From: an uncultured Paracoccaceae bacterium
GTDB lineage: Bacteria; Pseudomonadota; Alphaproteobacteria; Rhodobacterales; Rhodobacteraceae
NCBI GenBank assembly: GCA_938016515.1
Contig: CALILP010000113.1
Span: 1-32,088, forward strand
Length of the DNA: 32,088 bases
Direction of reading: 5' to 3'
A program made the position numbers and the translations under genes. The notes under the pieces were generated by a model that was not told where the DNA came from, did no database searches, and saw nothing but the letters and a program-made list of their open reading frames with translations. Each line of letters begins with the position of its first letter. Position 1 is the stretch's first letter. This document shows positions 22,532 through 30,216 of this stretch, piece after piece.

Positions 22532-23090
22532 GACCTTATCATGCTGTTTTAGTGTCTGCGATTTTGGCGTCGGCTTCAACGGGAAAAGCGGTTTATTCGA
22601 TGAAAAAATGGGGGTTTGCGGCAATAACCGCGCTGTTTTGGCGGCTTTTCCCAAGTTCTGTGCTGTGTGGCGATGCTGTGCTTTGCAAGACCAGCCCAAT
22701 GGTGTTGCAAGTTGCGGCGGCGTCGCCGGTTTTGCGGTCTCGGGCACCCAATCAGGGGCCTGCATAATATGGCCGGTCGTTGCGATCAAAGAATGCGGGT
22801 CCCAGATGCATTTAAAGTTGTCAGTTTCATGTCGGTCCTCTGATGCGATTTACCAAGCAAGCATTTTGTCGCTCTTAAGTTGAATACGCACCAGGGGTTC
22901 GAATTATTCTTTCGCCGATGACTTTTTTCGGACCGCGCAGAAGAATACCTTTTCTGGACCCCTCTGCCCTTCTGAGATTCCACAAACATAGTGCCTGTAG
23001 GCCCGTGACCCACCACATCTGCACATTTTTCTTGCCAGAATCTCTTTCCTCCGCCAATCATATACGGCAAGAGGCATATATAACGACAAA
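22532..23090. other. intergenic region upstream of repA
   Basis: About 560 bp with no supported gene. The frames crossing it are low-quality, including the unlikely N-terminal extension of the sigma gene. A TATATAA at 23077-23083 could be the -10 region of repA. No tRNA, integrase or other mobile-element gene is visible. Confidence 0.5.
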
Positions 23091-23107
23091 AACCGTAACA
23101 AACGGTT
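23091..23107. promoter_or_regulatory. inverted repeat in the repA leader, possible RepA operator
   Basis: AACCGT-AACAA-ACGGTT, a perfect 6-bp inverted repeat with a 5-nt spacer. It lies 8 nt after TATATAA and 21 nt before the repA ATG, overlapping the expected transcription start. Autorepression by RepA/RepB is common for repABC operons. Confidence 0.5.
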
Positions 23108-23128
23108 GTCACTAAGGGGCGGTAGACC

Positions 23129-24319
23129 ATGCGCGACGCATCAGATCGCATTGATTTCCTTGTGGGAGATCATGCCCAAAAACTATCCGAGCGTCTACAG
23201 GCGCATCGGGCCCAACTGTTTCCGCCCGACGCCAAGCGTGAACTGCGCAAGTTCACAAGTGGCGAGGCAGCGGATCTTCTTGGCGTGAAAGACGCCTACC
23301 TGCGCAAGCTACATTTGGATGGCCGCGGCCCCTCGCCTGAGGTCCGCAATGGTGGACGGCGGTATTATTCTCCTGCTGATCTTCAGGCTCTACGCGTGAT
23401 GTTAGAGTCTGGAACGAACAAACCCGGCACCTATTTGCCGGGCCGCCGTGATGGGGATCATTTGCAGGTGATCACGGTGATCAACTTCAAAGGCGGCTCT
23501 GGCAAAACCACCACCGCTGCGCACTTGGCGCAGAAGATGGCGTTGGATGGCTACAAGGTGCTGGCGATTGATCTTGATCCGCAGGCCAGCCTGTCTGCTT
23601 TGCACGGGTTTCAGCCGGAATTTGACTTGCTTGATGGTGGGACGCTTTATGATGCGATCCGCTATGATGACCCCGTCCCGATCTCGGACGTGATCCAGCA
23701 GACCTATTTCACCAACCTCGACATCATTCCGGGCAATCTGGACCTGATGGAATTCGAACATGACACCCCCCGTGCGCTGCTAGAACGCGACAGCAACCTT
23801 TTCTTCACCAGAGTGGGCGACGCGCTCGCCTCTGTTGAAAAGGAGTACGATGTGGTTGTGATCGATTGCCCCCCGCAGCTGGGCTACCTGACAATGTCTG
23901 CCCTGTCTGCCGCCACCGCCGTGCTTGTCACGGTGCATCCGCAGATGCTGGATGTGATGTCGATGTGTCAGTTCCTGTTGATGGTCTCGAACCTGCTAGG
24001 CGTTGTTTCCGACGCCGGCGGTGACATGTCTTACGATTGGCTGCGCTATGTCGTGACCCGGTATGAACCCGGCGATGGGCCGCAGAACCAGATGGTTGGT
24101 TTTATGCGCAACATGTTCGGCGAGCATGTGCTGAACCACACCGTCCTGAAATCCACCGCGATTTCGGATGCGGGTATCACCAAACAGACGCTCTACGAGG
24201 TCGAGAAGGGCCAGTTCACACGGTCCACCTATGAACGCGCGATGGAAAGCCTGAACGCGGTGAACGGCGAGATCGAAAACCTTGTGCAAACAGCTTGGGG
24301 GCGGACAGATGGCGCGTAA
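23129..24319 (+). CDS. repA: RepA, ParA-type plasmid partition ATPase
   Basis: A 396-residue ParA family protein. A MerR-like helix-turn-helix lies at about 45-95 (SGEAADLLGVKDAYLRKL, NGGRRYYSPADLQALRVM). The deviant Walker A KGGSGKTT is at 121-128. The family's second motif (LAIDLDPQASLSAL) and VVVIDCPPQLGYLTM follow. It segregates the plasmid with RepB and usually represses the rep operon. ATG 23129 is preceded by a G-rich leader. It overlaps repB by 11 nt. Confidence 0.96.
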   Translation: MRDASDRIDFLVGDHAQKLSERLQAHRAQLFPPDAKRELRKFTSGEAADLLGVKDAYLRKLHLDGRGPSPEVRNGGRRYYSPADLQALRVMLESGTNKPGTYLPGRRDGDHLQVITVINFKGGSGKTTTAAHLAQKMALDGYKVLAIDLDPQASLSALHGFQPEFDLLDGGTLYDAIRYDDPVPISDVIQQTYFTNLDIIPGNLDLMEFEHDTPRALLERDSNLFFTRVGDALASVEKEYDVVVIDCPPQLGYLTMSALSAATAVLVTVHPQMLDVMSMCQFLLMVSNLLGVVSDAGGDMSYDWLRYVVTRYEPGDGPQNQMVGFMRNMFGEHVLNHTVLKSTAISDAGITKQTLYEVEKGQFTRSTYERAMESLNAVNGEIENLVQTAWGRTDGA

Positions 24320-25229
24320 GGACCTGATGAAAGGGCTGATGGAAGAGCCGGACAAGGCCCCTGCCCCAACTGCCCGCGTGAATGCCGCCAAACCGCGCTA
24401 TACCAAGGGTGCGATTGGGGCCGTTAGCCGGTCGATCGAAGACCTCAAGCGTCGCTCGATCCTCGAAGTTGATGCGCGGATGATCGATAATGCGGGTCTG
24501 AAGGATCGGCTGGATAAAGACGATCCGGATCTGGAGATGCTGATCGCCTCGATCCAGACCTATGGCCAGCAAGTCCCGGTGTTGTTGCGGGTGAACCCCA
24601 ACGATCCGGAACGCTACGAGGTCGTCTATGGCCGCCGCCGCGTCGCGGCCCTCAAGGCGCTGGACCAGCCAATCAAGGCGCTGATCCGTGATCTGGATGA
24701 TAAGGCGCTGATCCTCGCACAGGGGCAAGAGAACACAGCACGTAAAGACCTGACTTTTATCGAAAAGGCCAACTTCGCGCGGCAGATGCGGGACGCGGGC
24801 TATGATCGCAAGATCATCGGCGACGCGCTGGCGATGGACAAAACGCTGATCTCGCGGTTGCTGAACGTGGCGGACAGCGTTCCGGTTGATCTGATAGAGG
24901 CGATTGGGTCAGCCCCCAACATCGGCCGCGACCGGTGGCTGGCGCTGGCTGACAAGATCGGGGACGGCGATTTCGTGAAAGCGGCGGTCGGTGACACATC
25001 CGACGCGCGGTTCAACGCGGTGATGCAGGCGACCGTGCCGCCGAAGCCTGCGAAACCCGCAGCGCAAAAGACGACCACAAAGGTGGGACAGACAGGGGTG
25101 GAGGTGACACGCAGCGCCACCAAGACGACCCTGACCATTTCCGCCAAGACATCCGCAGGGTTCGACGACTGGCTTGTCGAAAACCTGGCCGAGATTCACC
25201 GCAGCTGGGCCAATCAGCGCGGCGAATAA
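24309..25229 (+). CDS. repB: RepB, ParB-type plasmid partition protein
   Basis: A 306-residue ParB family protein starting MARKDLMKGLMEE, the usual RepB opening. The ParB core includes LIASIQTYGQQVPVLLRVNP, YEVVYGRRRVAALKAL and AQGQENTARKDLTFIEKANF. A helix-turn-helix follows (YDRKIIGDALAMDKTLISRL). ATG 24309 has GGGGGCGG upstream and lies within the end of repA. RepB binds the centromere-like palindromes of the replicon; the copies around repC are candidates. Confidence 0.96.
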   Translation: MARKDLMKGLMEEPDKAPAPTARVNAAKPRYTKGAIGAVSRSIEDLKRRSILEVDARMIDNAGLKDRLDKDDPDLEMLIASIQTYGQQVPVLLRVNPNDPERYEVVYGRRRVAALKALDQPIKALIRDLDDKALILAQGQENTARKDLTFIEKANFARQMRDAGYDRKIIGDALAMDKTLISRLLNVADSVPVDLIEAIGSAPNIGRDRWLALADKIGDGDFVKAAVGDTSDARFNAVMQATVPPKPAKPAAQKTTTKVGQTGVEVTRSATKTTLTISAKTSAGFDDWLVENLAEIHRSWANQRGE

Positions 25230-25274
25230 ACAAGAGCAGACAGGAACAACAGGAGGCACAACACGGCAGAGGTA

Positions 25275-25330
25275 AAATAAAAGCCCCCCGGAAACGATCC
25301 CGAGAGGCCTTTGGTTCTTTGTGTAGCAAC
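25275..25330 (-). ncRNA. predicted counter-transcribed RNA between repB and repC
   Basis: RepABC replicons carry a small antisense RNA here that limits repC expression. On the minus strand there is a -35 TTGACA (25364-25359), a 17-nt spacer and a -10-like TTAGAT (25341-25336). A strong hairpin follows at 25312-25279, with AAAG(G)CCTCTCGG pairing with CCGGGGGGCTTT, and then TATTTTA. The predicted RNA is about 55 nt. The ends are estimates. Confidence 0.75.
25279..25312 (-). terminator. terminator of the predicted antisense RNA
   Basis: A minus-strand hairpin of 12 pairs, two of them G-U, with one bulged G, followed by a T-rich tract. Confidence 0.75.
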
Positions 25331-25348
25331 TCCGAATCTAAGGCACCA

Positions 25349-25366
25349 AGTTGACAGCTGTCAACT
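25349..25366. repeat. palindrome upstream of repC, candidate RepB-binding site (parS-like)
   Basis: AGTTGACAGCTGTCAACT is a perfect 18-bp palindrome. The same core occurs at 26568-26589 at the end of repC. It also supplies the -35 of the predicted antisense RNA promoter, so protein bound here should block that promoter. Confidence 0.75.
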
Positions 25367-25411
25367 CACGTCGACTCCGACGGCGATATTTCTTTGTCTT
25401 GTGAAAAATGA

Positions 25412-26575
25412 ATGGAACGTATCGCAACGACGCCCTTTGGGCAGCGGCCGATGACGGCTGGCTTAATGGAACGTGCGCAACAGGCGCAGGGCAGGGTGCA
25501 GGTCACCCATATCGACAAATGGGCGCTGTTTCGTGACGTCTGTACTGCGCGGCACGCCTACGGTGTCACAGACCGCGATCTGACGGTCTTGAACGCGCTT
25601 TTGTCCTTCCATCAGGGCAAGACCCTGTCAGACAATGAGACGCTGATCGTCTTCCCCTCGAACCGCAAACTGTCAGAGCGGGCGCATGGCATGGCCGAAA
25701 GCACCCTGCGCCGCCATCTGGCCGCCCTGAACGCCGCTGGCCTGATCCAGCGCCATGACAGCCCCAACGGCAAACGCTACGCCGCACGCGGGCAGGGGGG
25801 CGACGTAGTGCGCGCCTTTGGTTTTGATCTGCGGCCCCTGCTGGTCCGGGCCAAAGACATCGCCTATGCTGCTGCAGAGGCGCAGGCGGCTGCAGATCGC
25901 TTGCGGCGGCTGCGCGAAGACGTGGTGATCCTCAAGCGTGATGCTCTCAAGCTGTGCCACTACGCGCAAGAGACCGGTGCAGGGGGCGACTGGAGCGGTT
26001 ATGAGGCCCAGCTACTGACAGTTCACAAGCAGATGCGCCGCAAGCTGTCGGAAGAGGCCTTGCGCGACCTTCTGAGCATCCTGACGCCACTGGTGAAAGA
26101 TATCAGATTGCGGCTAGAAACAATAATAATGGACGGCACTGACAGTCAGAATGAGCGGCACTTTCAGAATTCAAATAAAGACTCTTCTGTATTTGAACCT
26201 TGCTTAGAAAAAGCAAAAGGGAAAGGCGCGGCGGATCAAACGCCTGACGCACCAGACCCAACCGTCCCGCTTGGATTAGTGGTCAAGGCCTGCCCGGATA
26301 TCTTGCCATATGCCCAAGACGGGATCAGGCGATGGGGTGACCTTGTGAACGTTGCTGACTTCGTGCGGGGCATGATGGGGATCAGCCCGGATGCGTGGCA
26401 GCGTGCCGTGGATGCGATGGGGCGAGAGGTTGCTGCGATCACCGTGGTAGGCATCTTGCAGCGGATCAGCGATATCCAGAACCCCGGTGGCTATCTGCGG
26501 GCATTGACGCAAAAGGCAGAAACCGGTGGGTTCTCTCCGGGGCCGATGATCATGGCGTTGCTGAACAAAAGTTGA
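25412..26575 (+). CDS. repC: RepC, replication initiator
   Basis: A 387-residue RepC. The N-terminal winged-helix part is clear: VTDRDLTVLNALLSFHQGKT, LIVFPSNRKLSERAHGMAES and TLRRHLAALNAAGLIQRHDS. A helical linker and the C-terminal domain (DFVRGMMGISPDAWQRAVDA, ending PGGYLRALTQKA) follow. ATG 25412 has no good ribosome-binding site, consistent with control by the upstream leader and antisense RNA. Its TGA stop is inside a copy of the palindrome. In this family the replication origin is usually within repC; I cannot point to it. Confidence 0.95.
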   Translation: MERIATTPFGQRPMTAGLMERAQQAQGRVQVTHIDKWALFRDVCTARHAYGVTDRDLTVLNALLSFHQGKTLSDNETLIVFPSNRKLSERAHGMAESTLRRHLAALNAAGLIQRHDSPNGKRYAARGQGGDVVRAFGFDLRPLLVRAKDIAYAAAEAQAAADRLRRLREDVVILKRDALKLCHYAQETGAGGDWSGYEAQLLTVHKQMRRKLSEEALRDLLSILTPLVKDIRLRLETIIMDGTDSQNERHFQNSNKDSSVFEPCLEKAKGKGAADQTPDAPDPTVPLGLVVKACPDILPYAQDGIRRWGDLVNVADFVRGMMGISPDAWQRAVDAMGREVAAITVVGILQRISDIQNPGGYLRALTQKAETGGFSPGPMIMALLNKS

Positions 26576-26589
26576 CAGCTGTCAACTTT
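26568..26589. repeat. palindrome at the end of repC, candidate RepB-binding site (parS-like)
   Basis: A perfect 22-bp palindrome with core GTTGACAGCTGTCAAC and AAA/TTT flanks. It contains the repC stop codon at 26573-26575. The 18-bp core is identical to the copy at 25349-25366, so repC is bracketed by two sites. Confidence 0.78.
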
Positions 26590-26634
26590 CTTAGATGTCA
26601 CAGGGTAACTGATATGAAACGCTTATTTTCACAC

Positions 26635-26677
26635 CATCCTTGCATTCTTGGAATACAATTCCGATATTGCAAGGATG
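26635..26677. promoter_or_regulatory. imperfect palindrome covering the start of the DUF4143 ATPase gene
   Basis: The outer arms CATCCTTGCA and TGCAAGGATG are perfect over 10 bp, and inner arms GGAAT and ATTCC add five more. The total length is 43 bp. The right arm contains AAGG and the ATG start. It could be a DNA operator or an mRNA hairpin that hides the start codon. Confidence 0.65.
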
Positions 26678-27832
26678 ATTGAGCGTAGAAAACAAACTGA
26701 GATCGTGGAATTGCTGTCAACAGCGCCTTCCGTTGCGATCCTTGGCCCCCGGCAGGTGGGCAAGACCACGTTGGCCCTGGCGCTCGCGGATCAGCAGCCG
26801 TCGCTGTATCTGGATCTGCAATCCGAGGCCGATCAGGTCAAGCTGACTGACCCCGGATATTACCTGCGCCAGCATGCCGATAAGCTGATTGTGCTCGACG
26901 AAATCCACCGGGCACCGGGGATATTCTCGGCCTTGCGGGGCATCATCGACGAGAACCGCAGGGCAGGGCGGCGCACGGGGCAGTTCCTGATCCTTGGGTC
27001 GGCCTCGCTTGATCTGTTGCGGCAATCTGGCGAAAGCCTCGCCGGGCGCATCGCTTTTGCAGAGATGTTCCCGCTGGACTTGCGCGAGGTGGGGCAGGGG
27101 GCTGGTGCCGACCTGTGGCTGCGCGGTGGCTATCCTGACAGCTTTCAGGCCGCGACGGACCGGCAAAGCGACCAATGGCGTCAGGATTTCATCCGAACCT
27201 ATCTGGAACGCGACATCCCGGAATTCGGCCCCCGTATCCCGGCAGAGCGTTTGCGCAGGTTCTGGACGATGCTGGCGCATCTGCACGGCGGGCTGATGAA
27301 CGCCGCGCAACTGGCGCGCAATCTGGATGTGGATAGCAAGACCGTGGCGACCTATCTGGATTTGCTGGTCGATCTGCTATTGGTCCGGCGCTTGCCGCCG
27401 TGGCACGCGAATGTTGGCAAGCGGTTGGTGAAATCACCCAAGGTTTATCTGCGCGATACCGGCGTGCTGCACACGCTGCTGCAAATCCCGACGCTGGATG
27501 CTTTGCTTGGGCATCCAAAGCTGGGCGACAGCTGGGAAGGGTTCGTGATTGAAAACATTGCGGCAGCACTGAAAGGCCTCGCGCGGCCGTATTTCTACCG
27601 GACTGCTGCTGGAGCCGAAATCGATCTGATCCTTGATTTCGGATCAGAGATTTGGGCGATAGAGATCAAGCGCAACGCCACCCCGCGCCTGTCCAAAGGG
27701 TTCCATCTGGCTTGCGAAGACTTGCAGCCTGCCCGGCGCATGGTCGTGCATGGCGGGGATGAGACGTTCCGGCTGGAAGGTGGCGTCGAGGCCGTCGCTT
27801 TGGTTGATCTGATGCTGGAAATCGCAGGTTAG
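26675..27832 (+). CDS. AAA+ ATPase with DUF4143 domain
   Basis: A 385-residue P-loop protein. The Walker A motif is ILGPRQVGKTTLALAL and the Walker B motif is KLIVLDEIHRAPG. The sensor-like FLILGSASLDLLRQSGESLA, the basic RTYLERDIPEFG segment, a winged-helix part and the C-terminal DUF4143 domain follow; the domain includes WEGFVIENIAAALKG, FYRTAAGAEIDLILDFG and IWAIEIKRNATPRL. The D-EIK arrangement recalls a nuclease-like fold. A TTG at 26648 would add nine residues. I prefer ATG 26675 because homologues start MIER-like. Function in this common family is unclear. It is typical accessory-gene content and shares 4 nt with the convergent gene. Confidence 0.9.
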   Translation: MIERRKQTEIVELLSTAPSVAILGPRQVGKTTLALALADQQPSLYLDLQSEADQVKLTDPGYYLRQHADKLIVLDEIHRAPGIFSALRGIIDENRRAGRRTGQFLILGSASLDLLRQSGESLAGRIAFAEMFPLDLREVGQGAGADLWLRGGYPDSFQAATDRQSDQWRQDFIRTYLERDIPEFGPRIPAERLRRFWTMLAHLHGGLMNAAQLARNLDVDSKTVATYLDLLVDLLLVRRLPPWHANVGKRLVKSPKVYLRDTGVLHTLLQIPTLDALLGHPKLGDSWEGFVIENIAAALKGLARPYFYRTAAGAEIDLILDFGSEIWAIEIKRNATPRLSKGFHLACEDLQPARRMVVHGGDETFRLEGGVEAVALVDLMLEIAG

Positions 27833-28581
27833 CTTTTGCGCCGCGCAAAGATATCGCCAGAATTTGCGGCGTCAGGCAGTGCCATTAGATCGTCCTGTAT
27901 CTGCTGTGCGGTCACCCATGTCGGATACTGCAGGGCGTGATCCTCGCCCAGGCTATAGTTGAACACGTAGTCAGACAGCGCTGTCAGCTGCGTCAGGCAC
28001 CGCAGGGCCACGTCACGCTGGATTGTGGTAAACTCGAACGACAGGGTGGCAACAGGCGTTGTCAGGCCCCTTAGAACGTCCCACTCGAACCCCTCAACGT
28101 CGATCTTGATGAAATCCGGGACACCGTGTGCTGCGATCAACTGGTCCAGCGTCGTCACGGGGACCTCGATCTTGCTGTCCCAGACCTGACCATCCCACTG
28201 CGCCGACCCGCTTGCCGCTGTGATCAGATCGGGCGAGGCGGTGGTGATCGTCGGATTGGCCGAGTTCACAAACATCTCCAGCGTGCCGGGGGCGGCCCCC
28301 ACAGCCGCACAGCGCAGCGTGACAGAGGGGTTCTGGCCATAAAGCAGCCGCAGGGCGCGAAACACACGCGGTTGCGGCTCTAGCACCACCACACGGGCGC
28401 CCAGACGTAGGAAAGACCCCGTGCGGTCCCCGACGTGGGCACCGATATCAAAGGCAAGACTGCCGGGCTGGACGAATTGACGGTTCAGCTGATCCATGCG
28501 CGCGGTCCTTGCGGCATCGCGGTAATAGACATCGAAGGACCGGCGCAGGGCCGTGCTTTGGGGTGTAGGGGCCGCTGTCAT
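27829..28581 (-). CDS. FkbM-family SAM-dependent methyltransferase
   Basis: A 250-residue protein with SAM-binding motif I (AFDIGAHVGDRTGSFLRLGA) and motif II (VVVLEPQPRVFRAL). The FkbM hallmark is FIKIDVEGFEWDVLRGLTTP. Members usually O-methylate sugars or polyketides. No sugar pathway is visible nearby, so the substrate is unknown. ATG 28581 has a weak leader. The stop overlaps the convergent ATPase stop. Confidence 0.9.
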   Translation of the reverse strand: MTAAPTPQSTALRRSFDVYYRDAARTARMDQLNRQFVQPGSLAFDIGAHVGDRTGSFLRLGARVVVLEPQPRVFRALRLLYGQNPSVTLRCAAVGAAPGTLEMFVNSANPTITTASPDLITAASGSAQWDGQVWDSKIEVPVTTLDQLIAAHGVPDFIKIDVEGFEWDVLRGLTTPVATLSFEFTTIQRDVALRCLTQLTALSDYVFNYSLGEDHALQYPTWVTAQQIQDDLMALPDAANSGDIFARRKS

Positions 28582-28714
28582 GGGGCAATCTTTTTAGGAC
28601 ATGTCACAAATGCATACGCGCGAGCGGCGCATCTTATTCACAAGGCGTCAAAAACAGCCAAAGCGCAAGATGCGCAGCGGTGGTTCCATTGGGACGGGCA
28701 GGGGGGGTGCGTGG

Positions 28715-29281
28715 TTAAGATTTGCGTTGCGGCAACATGCGGCGGATCAGGCCGTCTTTGACGACAAACTGGTGCCTGAAGACCACGAACAGGTGACCAA
28801 GAACAGCCGCCGCCAAAACCCAGCCTGCGCCGATGTGGACCCACTTGGCAGCAAAGGCGATGCTTTCGACTTTGCCGATGGGGTTCGGCATCTTCCATTG
28901 GCCAAACAGCAGCACACCAAAACCACCGGCCATCACGTAGATGTATCCGCTGACCGGCATCACGAACATCGTCAGATACAGGGCCTGTTCAGCGCGGTGA
29001 ATGAAGGTCTTTTCGGGTGTCGTCAGGGTGGGCGCCCAGGCTGGCAGCTGACCCATGTAGCGGTTCAGCAACCGAAAGCAGGCGATGGCAAGGGCCACAA
29101 GGCCGATGGACTTGTGCCAGTTGTAATACCCGTTCTGGTTCATCCCGGCGACAAGCTGGCCGCGTTCCATCCCGGTCATGATGTTGCCGCTGACGTATTG
29201 CCAGGCGAACAAGGCGACGATCAGCCAGTGAAACAGCTTTGTGAAGAAACCATAGCGGTCGCTTGTGTTGGTGAGGGCCAT
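28715..29281 (-). CDS. cytochrome b561-type membrane protein
   Basis: A 188-residue inner-membrane protein with four transmembrane helices. Histidines that can ligate haem are placed as in bacterial cytochrome b561: FHWLIVALFAWQYVSG, YYNWHKSIGLVALAIACFRL and WVHIGAGWVLAAAVLGHLFV. It is predicted to carry two b-type haems and shuttle electrons, possibly from quinol. ATG 29281 has AAGGAG about 9 nt upstream; a TTG at 29311 is unlikely. It may be co-transcribed with the lipoprotein 51 nt upstream. Confidence 0.9.
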   Translation of the reverse strand: MALTNTSDRYGFFTKLFHWLIVALFAWQYVSGNIMTGMERGQLVAGMNQNGYYNWHKSIGLVALAIACFRLLNRYMGQLPAWAPTLTTPEKTFIHRAEQALYLTMFVMPVSGYIYVMAGGFGVLLFGQWKMPNPIGKVESIAFAAKWVHIGAGWVLAAAVLGHLFVVFRHQFVVKDGLIRRMLPQRKS

Positions 29282-29332
29282 GGTGTCTTCTCCTTTTCGG
29301 TCCGGGATCAATTCCCGTCTGTGCGCGGTGTC

Positions 29333-30205
29333 TTAGTCGCCCAGAAAATCACCGAAGATGCGTGTTGTGCCGTCTTCGATGATAAACACGCCGCCCGCTT
29401 CAGCGCCGTCCGTGCCATAGAATGCCCCTTCTAGGGCTGTCGTCTCGGACCCTGACAGGGATAACACCGTCGAGTCTAGTGTTGCCGTGCCGCCGCTAAA
29501 GCCAGAACCACTGATGGTGGACCCGGTGATGGTCAAGGACCCTGCATCTGCCACATCTTCGATGGCGGCTGCTGCGGGCTGACGTGTGCCGCTGAGGGCG
29601 GTCAGTGCTGTTGTGACATTTGGGGTGCCTGCACCAAAGTTGGCTGTGATCGTGGCGGTTCCGTCCAATTCAAACAGATCGGTGCCGGATTGGGCGGTGA
29701 TCACTGTATCGCCTGTGTAGGTGGCGGTGCCTGATGGCAGGGTTGCAGGATCAGCGGCCACGCCGATGATCCCCAGCGTGTTTGTAGTGCCCTGTGCTGC
29801 GTCAAAACGGACTGCAAAGGCATCTGCATCGCCGTCAAACGTGACAGCGCCGTTCGTCAGATCAACGCCGGTCCGATCATCAGAGATCGTGCCATCGATT
29901 GATCCGAAGGCAATCGTGTTGCCTGTGCGGTTCAAGGTGCCAGTCTCGTTGGTGACGGTGCCTGCATTTGCATCAAGGCTGAGAGCGATCAGGTCTGCCG
30001 CTTCAGTCGAGGCTGCGTCAGCGAAGGGTGCAAGCACCACTGGTGGATCGCCGCCATCGACGGGTGGATCGCCGCCATCGACGGGTGGGTCACCTCCATC
30101 GACGGGTGGGTCAATGACCCCGCCACCGCCGCCGCTACAGGCCATTAGCATAACAAGCGCAAAGGCACTCAGGACAACGGGTTTATGTGTGAAAGTCATG
30201 GTCAT
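29333..30205 (-). CDS. lipoprotein with a TbpB-like beta-barrel C-terminus
   Basis: A 290-residue lipoprotein. The signal peptide (VVLSAFALVMLMACSGGGGG) has the lipobox LMAC, with Cys23 as the lipidated residue. A PPVDGGD linker is repeated at about 33-53. The body is beta-rich. The C-terminus (FYGTDGAEAGGVFIIEDGTT, then IFGDFLG) resembles the C-lobe barrel of transferrin-binding-protein-B-like lipoproteins. ATG 30205 has AAGGGA 7 nt upstream. A surface-exposed or ligand-binding role is plausible. I see no Slam or TonB receptor gene here. Confidence 0.8.
   Translation of the reverse strand: MTMTFTHKPVVLSAFALVMLMACSGGGGGVIDPPVDGGDPPVDGGDPPVDGGDPPVVLAPFADAASTEAADLIALSLDANAGTVTNETGTLNRTGNTIAFGSIDGTISDDRTGVDLTNGAVTFDGDADAFAVRFDAAQGTTNTLGIIGVAADPATLPSGTATYTGDTVITAQSGTDLFELDGTATITANFGAGTPNVTTALTALSGTRQPAAAAIEDVADAGSLTITGSTISGSGFSGGTATLDSTVLSLSGSETTALEGAFYGTDGAEAGGVFIIEDGTTRIFGDFLGD
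30042..30104 (-). repeat. 21-bp tandem repeat, three units, in the lipoprotein linker
   Basis: Units at 30042-30062, 30063-30083 and 30084-30104. The first two are identical (starting GGTGGATCGCCGCC) and the third differs at three positions. They encode PPVDGGD. Unit number may vary between strains. Confidence 0.9.
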
Positions 30206-30216
30206 GGCTGTGTCCC

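Noticed and set aside
22532-22789. N-terminal extension of the ECF sigma factor to 22789
   Set aside because: The added 86 residues are Pro/Lys-rich and not sigma-like; the conserved part starts after ATG 22531.
22895-22905. GGGTTCGAATT resembling a tRNA T-loop, a possible tRNA remnant or att site
   Set aside because: The flanks do not pair as a T-stem, no acceptor stem or anticodon arm is present, and no integrase is nearby.
28601-29434. Long + strand open frame opposite cytochrome b561
   Set aside because: The minus-strand product has four membrane helices and haem-ligand histidines; the + frame is its shadow.
30042-30104. Short tandem repeats that could suggest CRISPR
   Set aside because: There are no spacers; the units are contiguous in frame and encode PPVDGGD in a lipoprotein linker.
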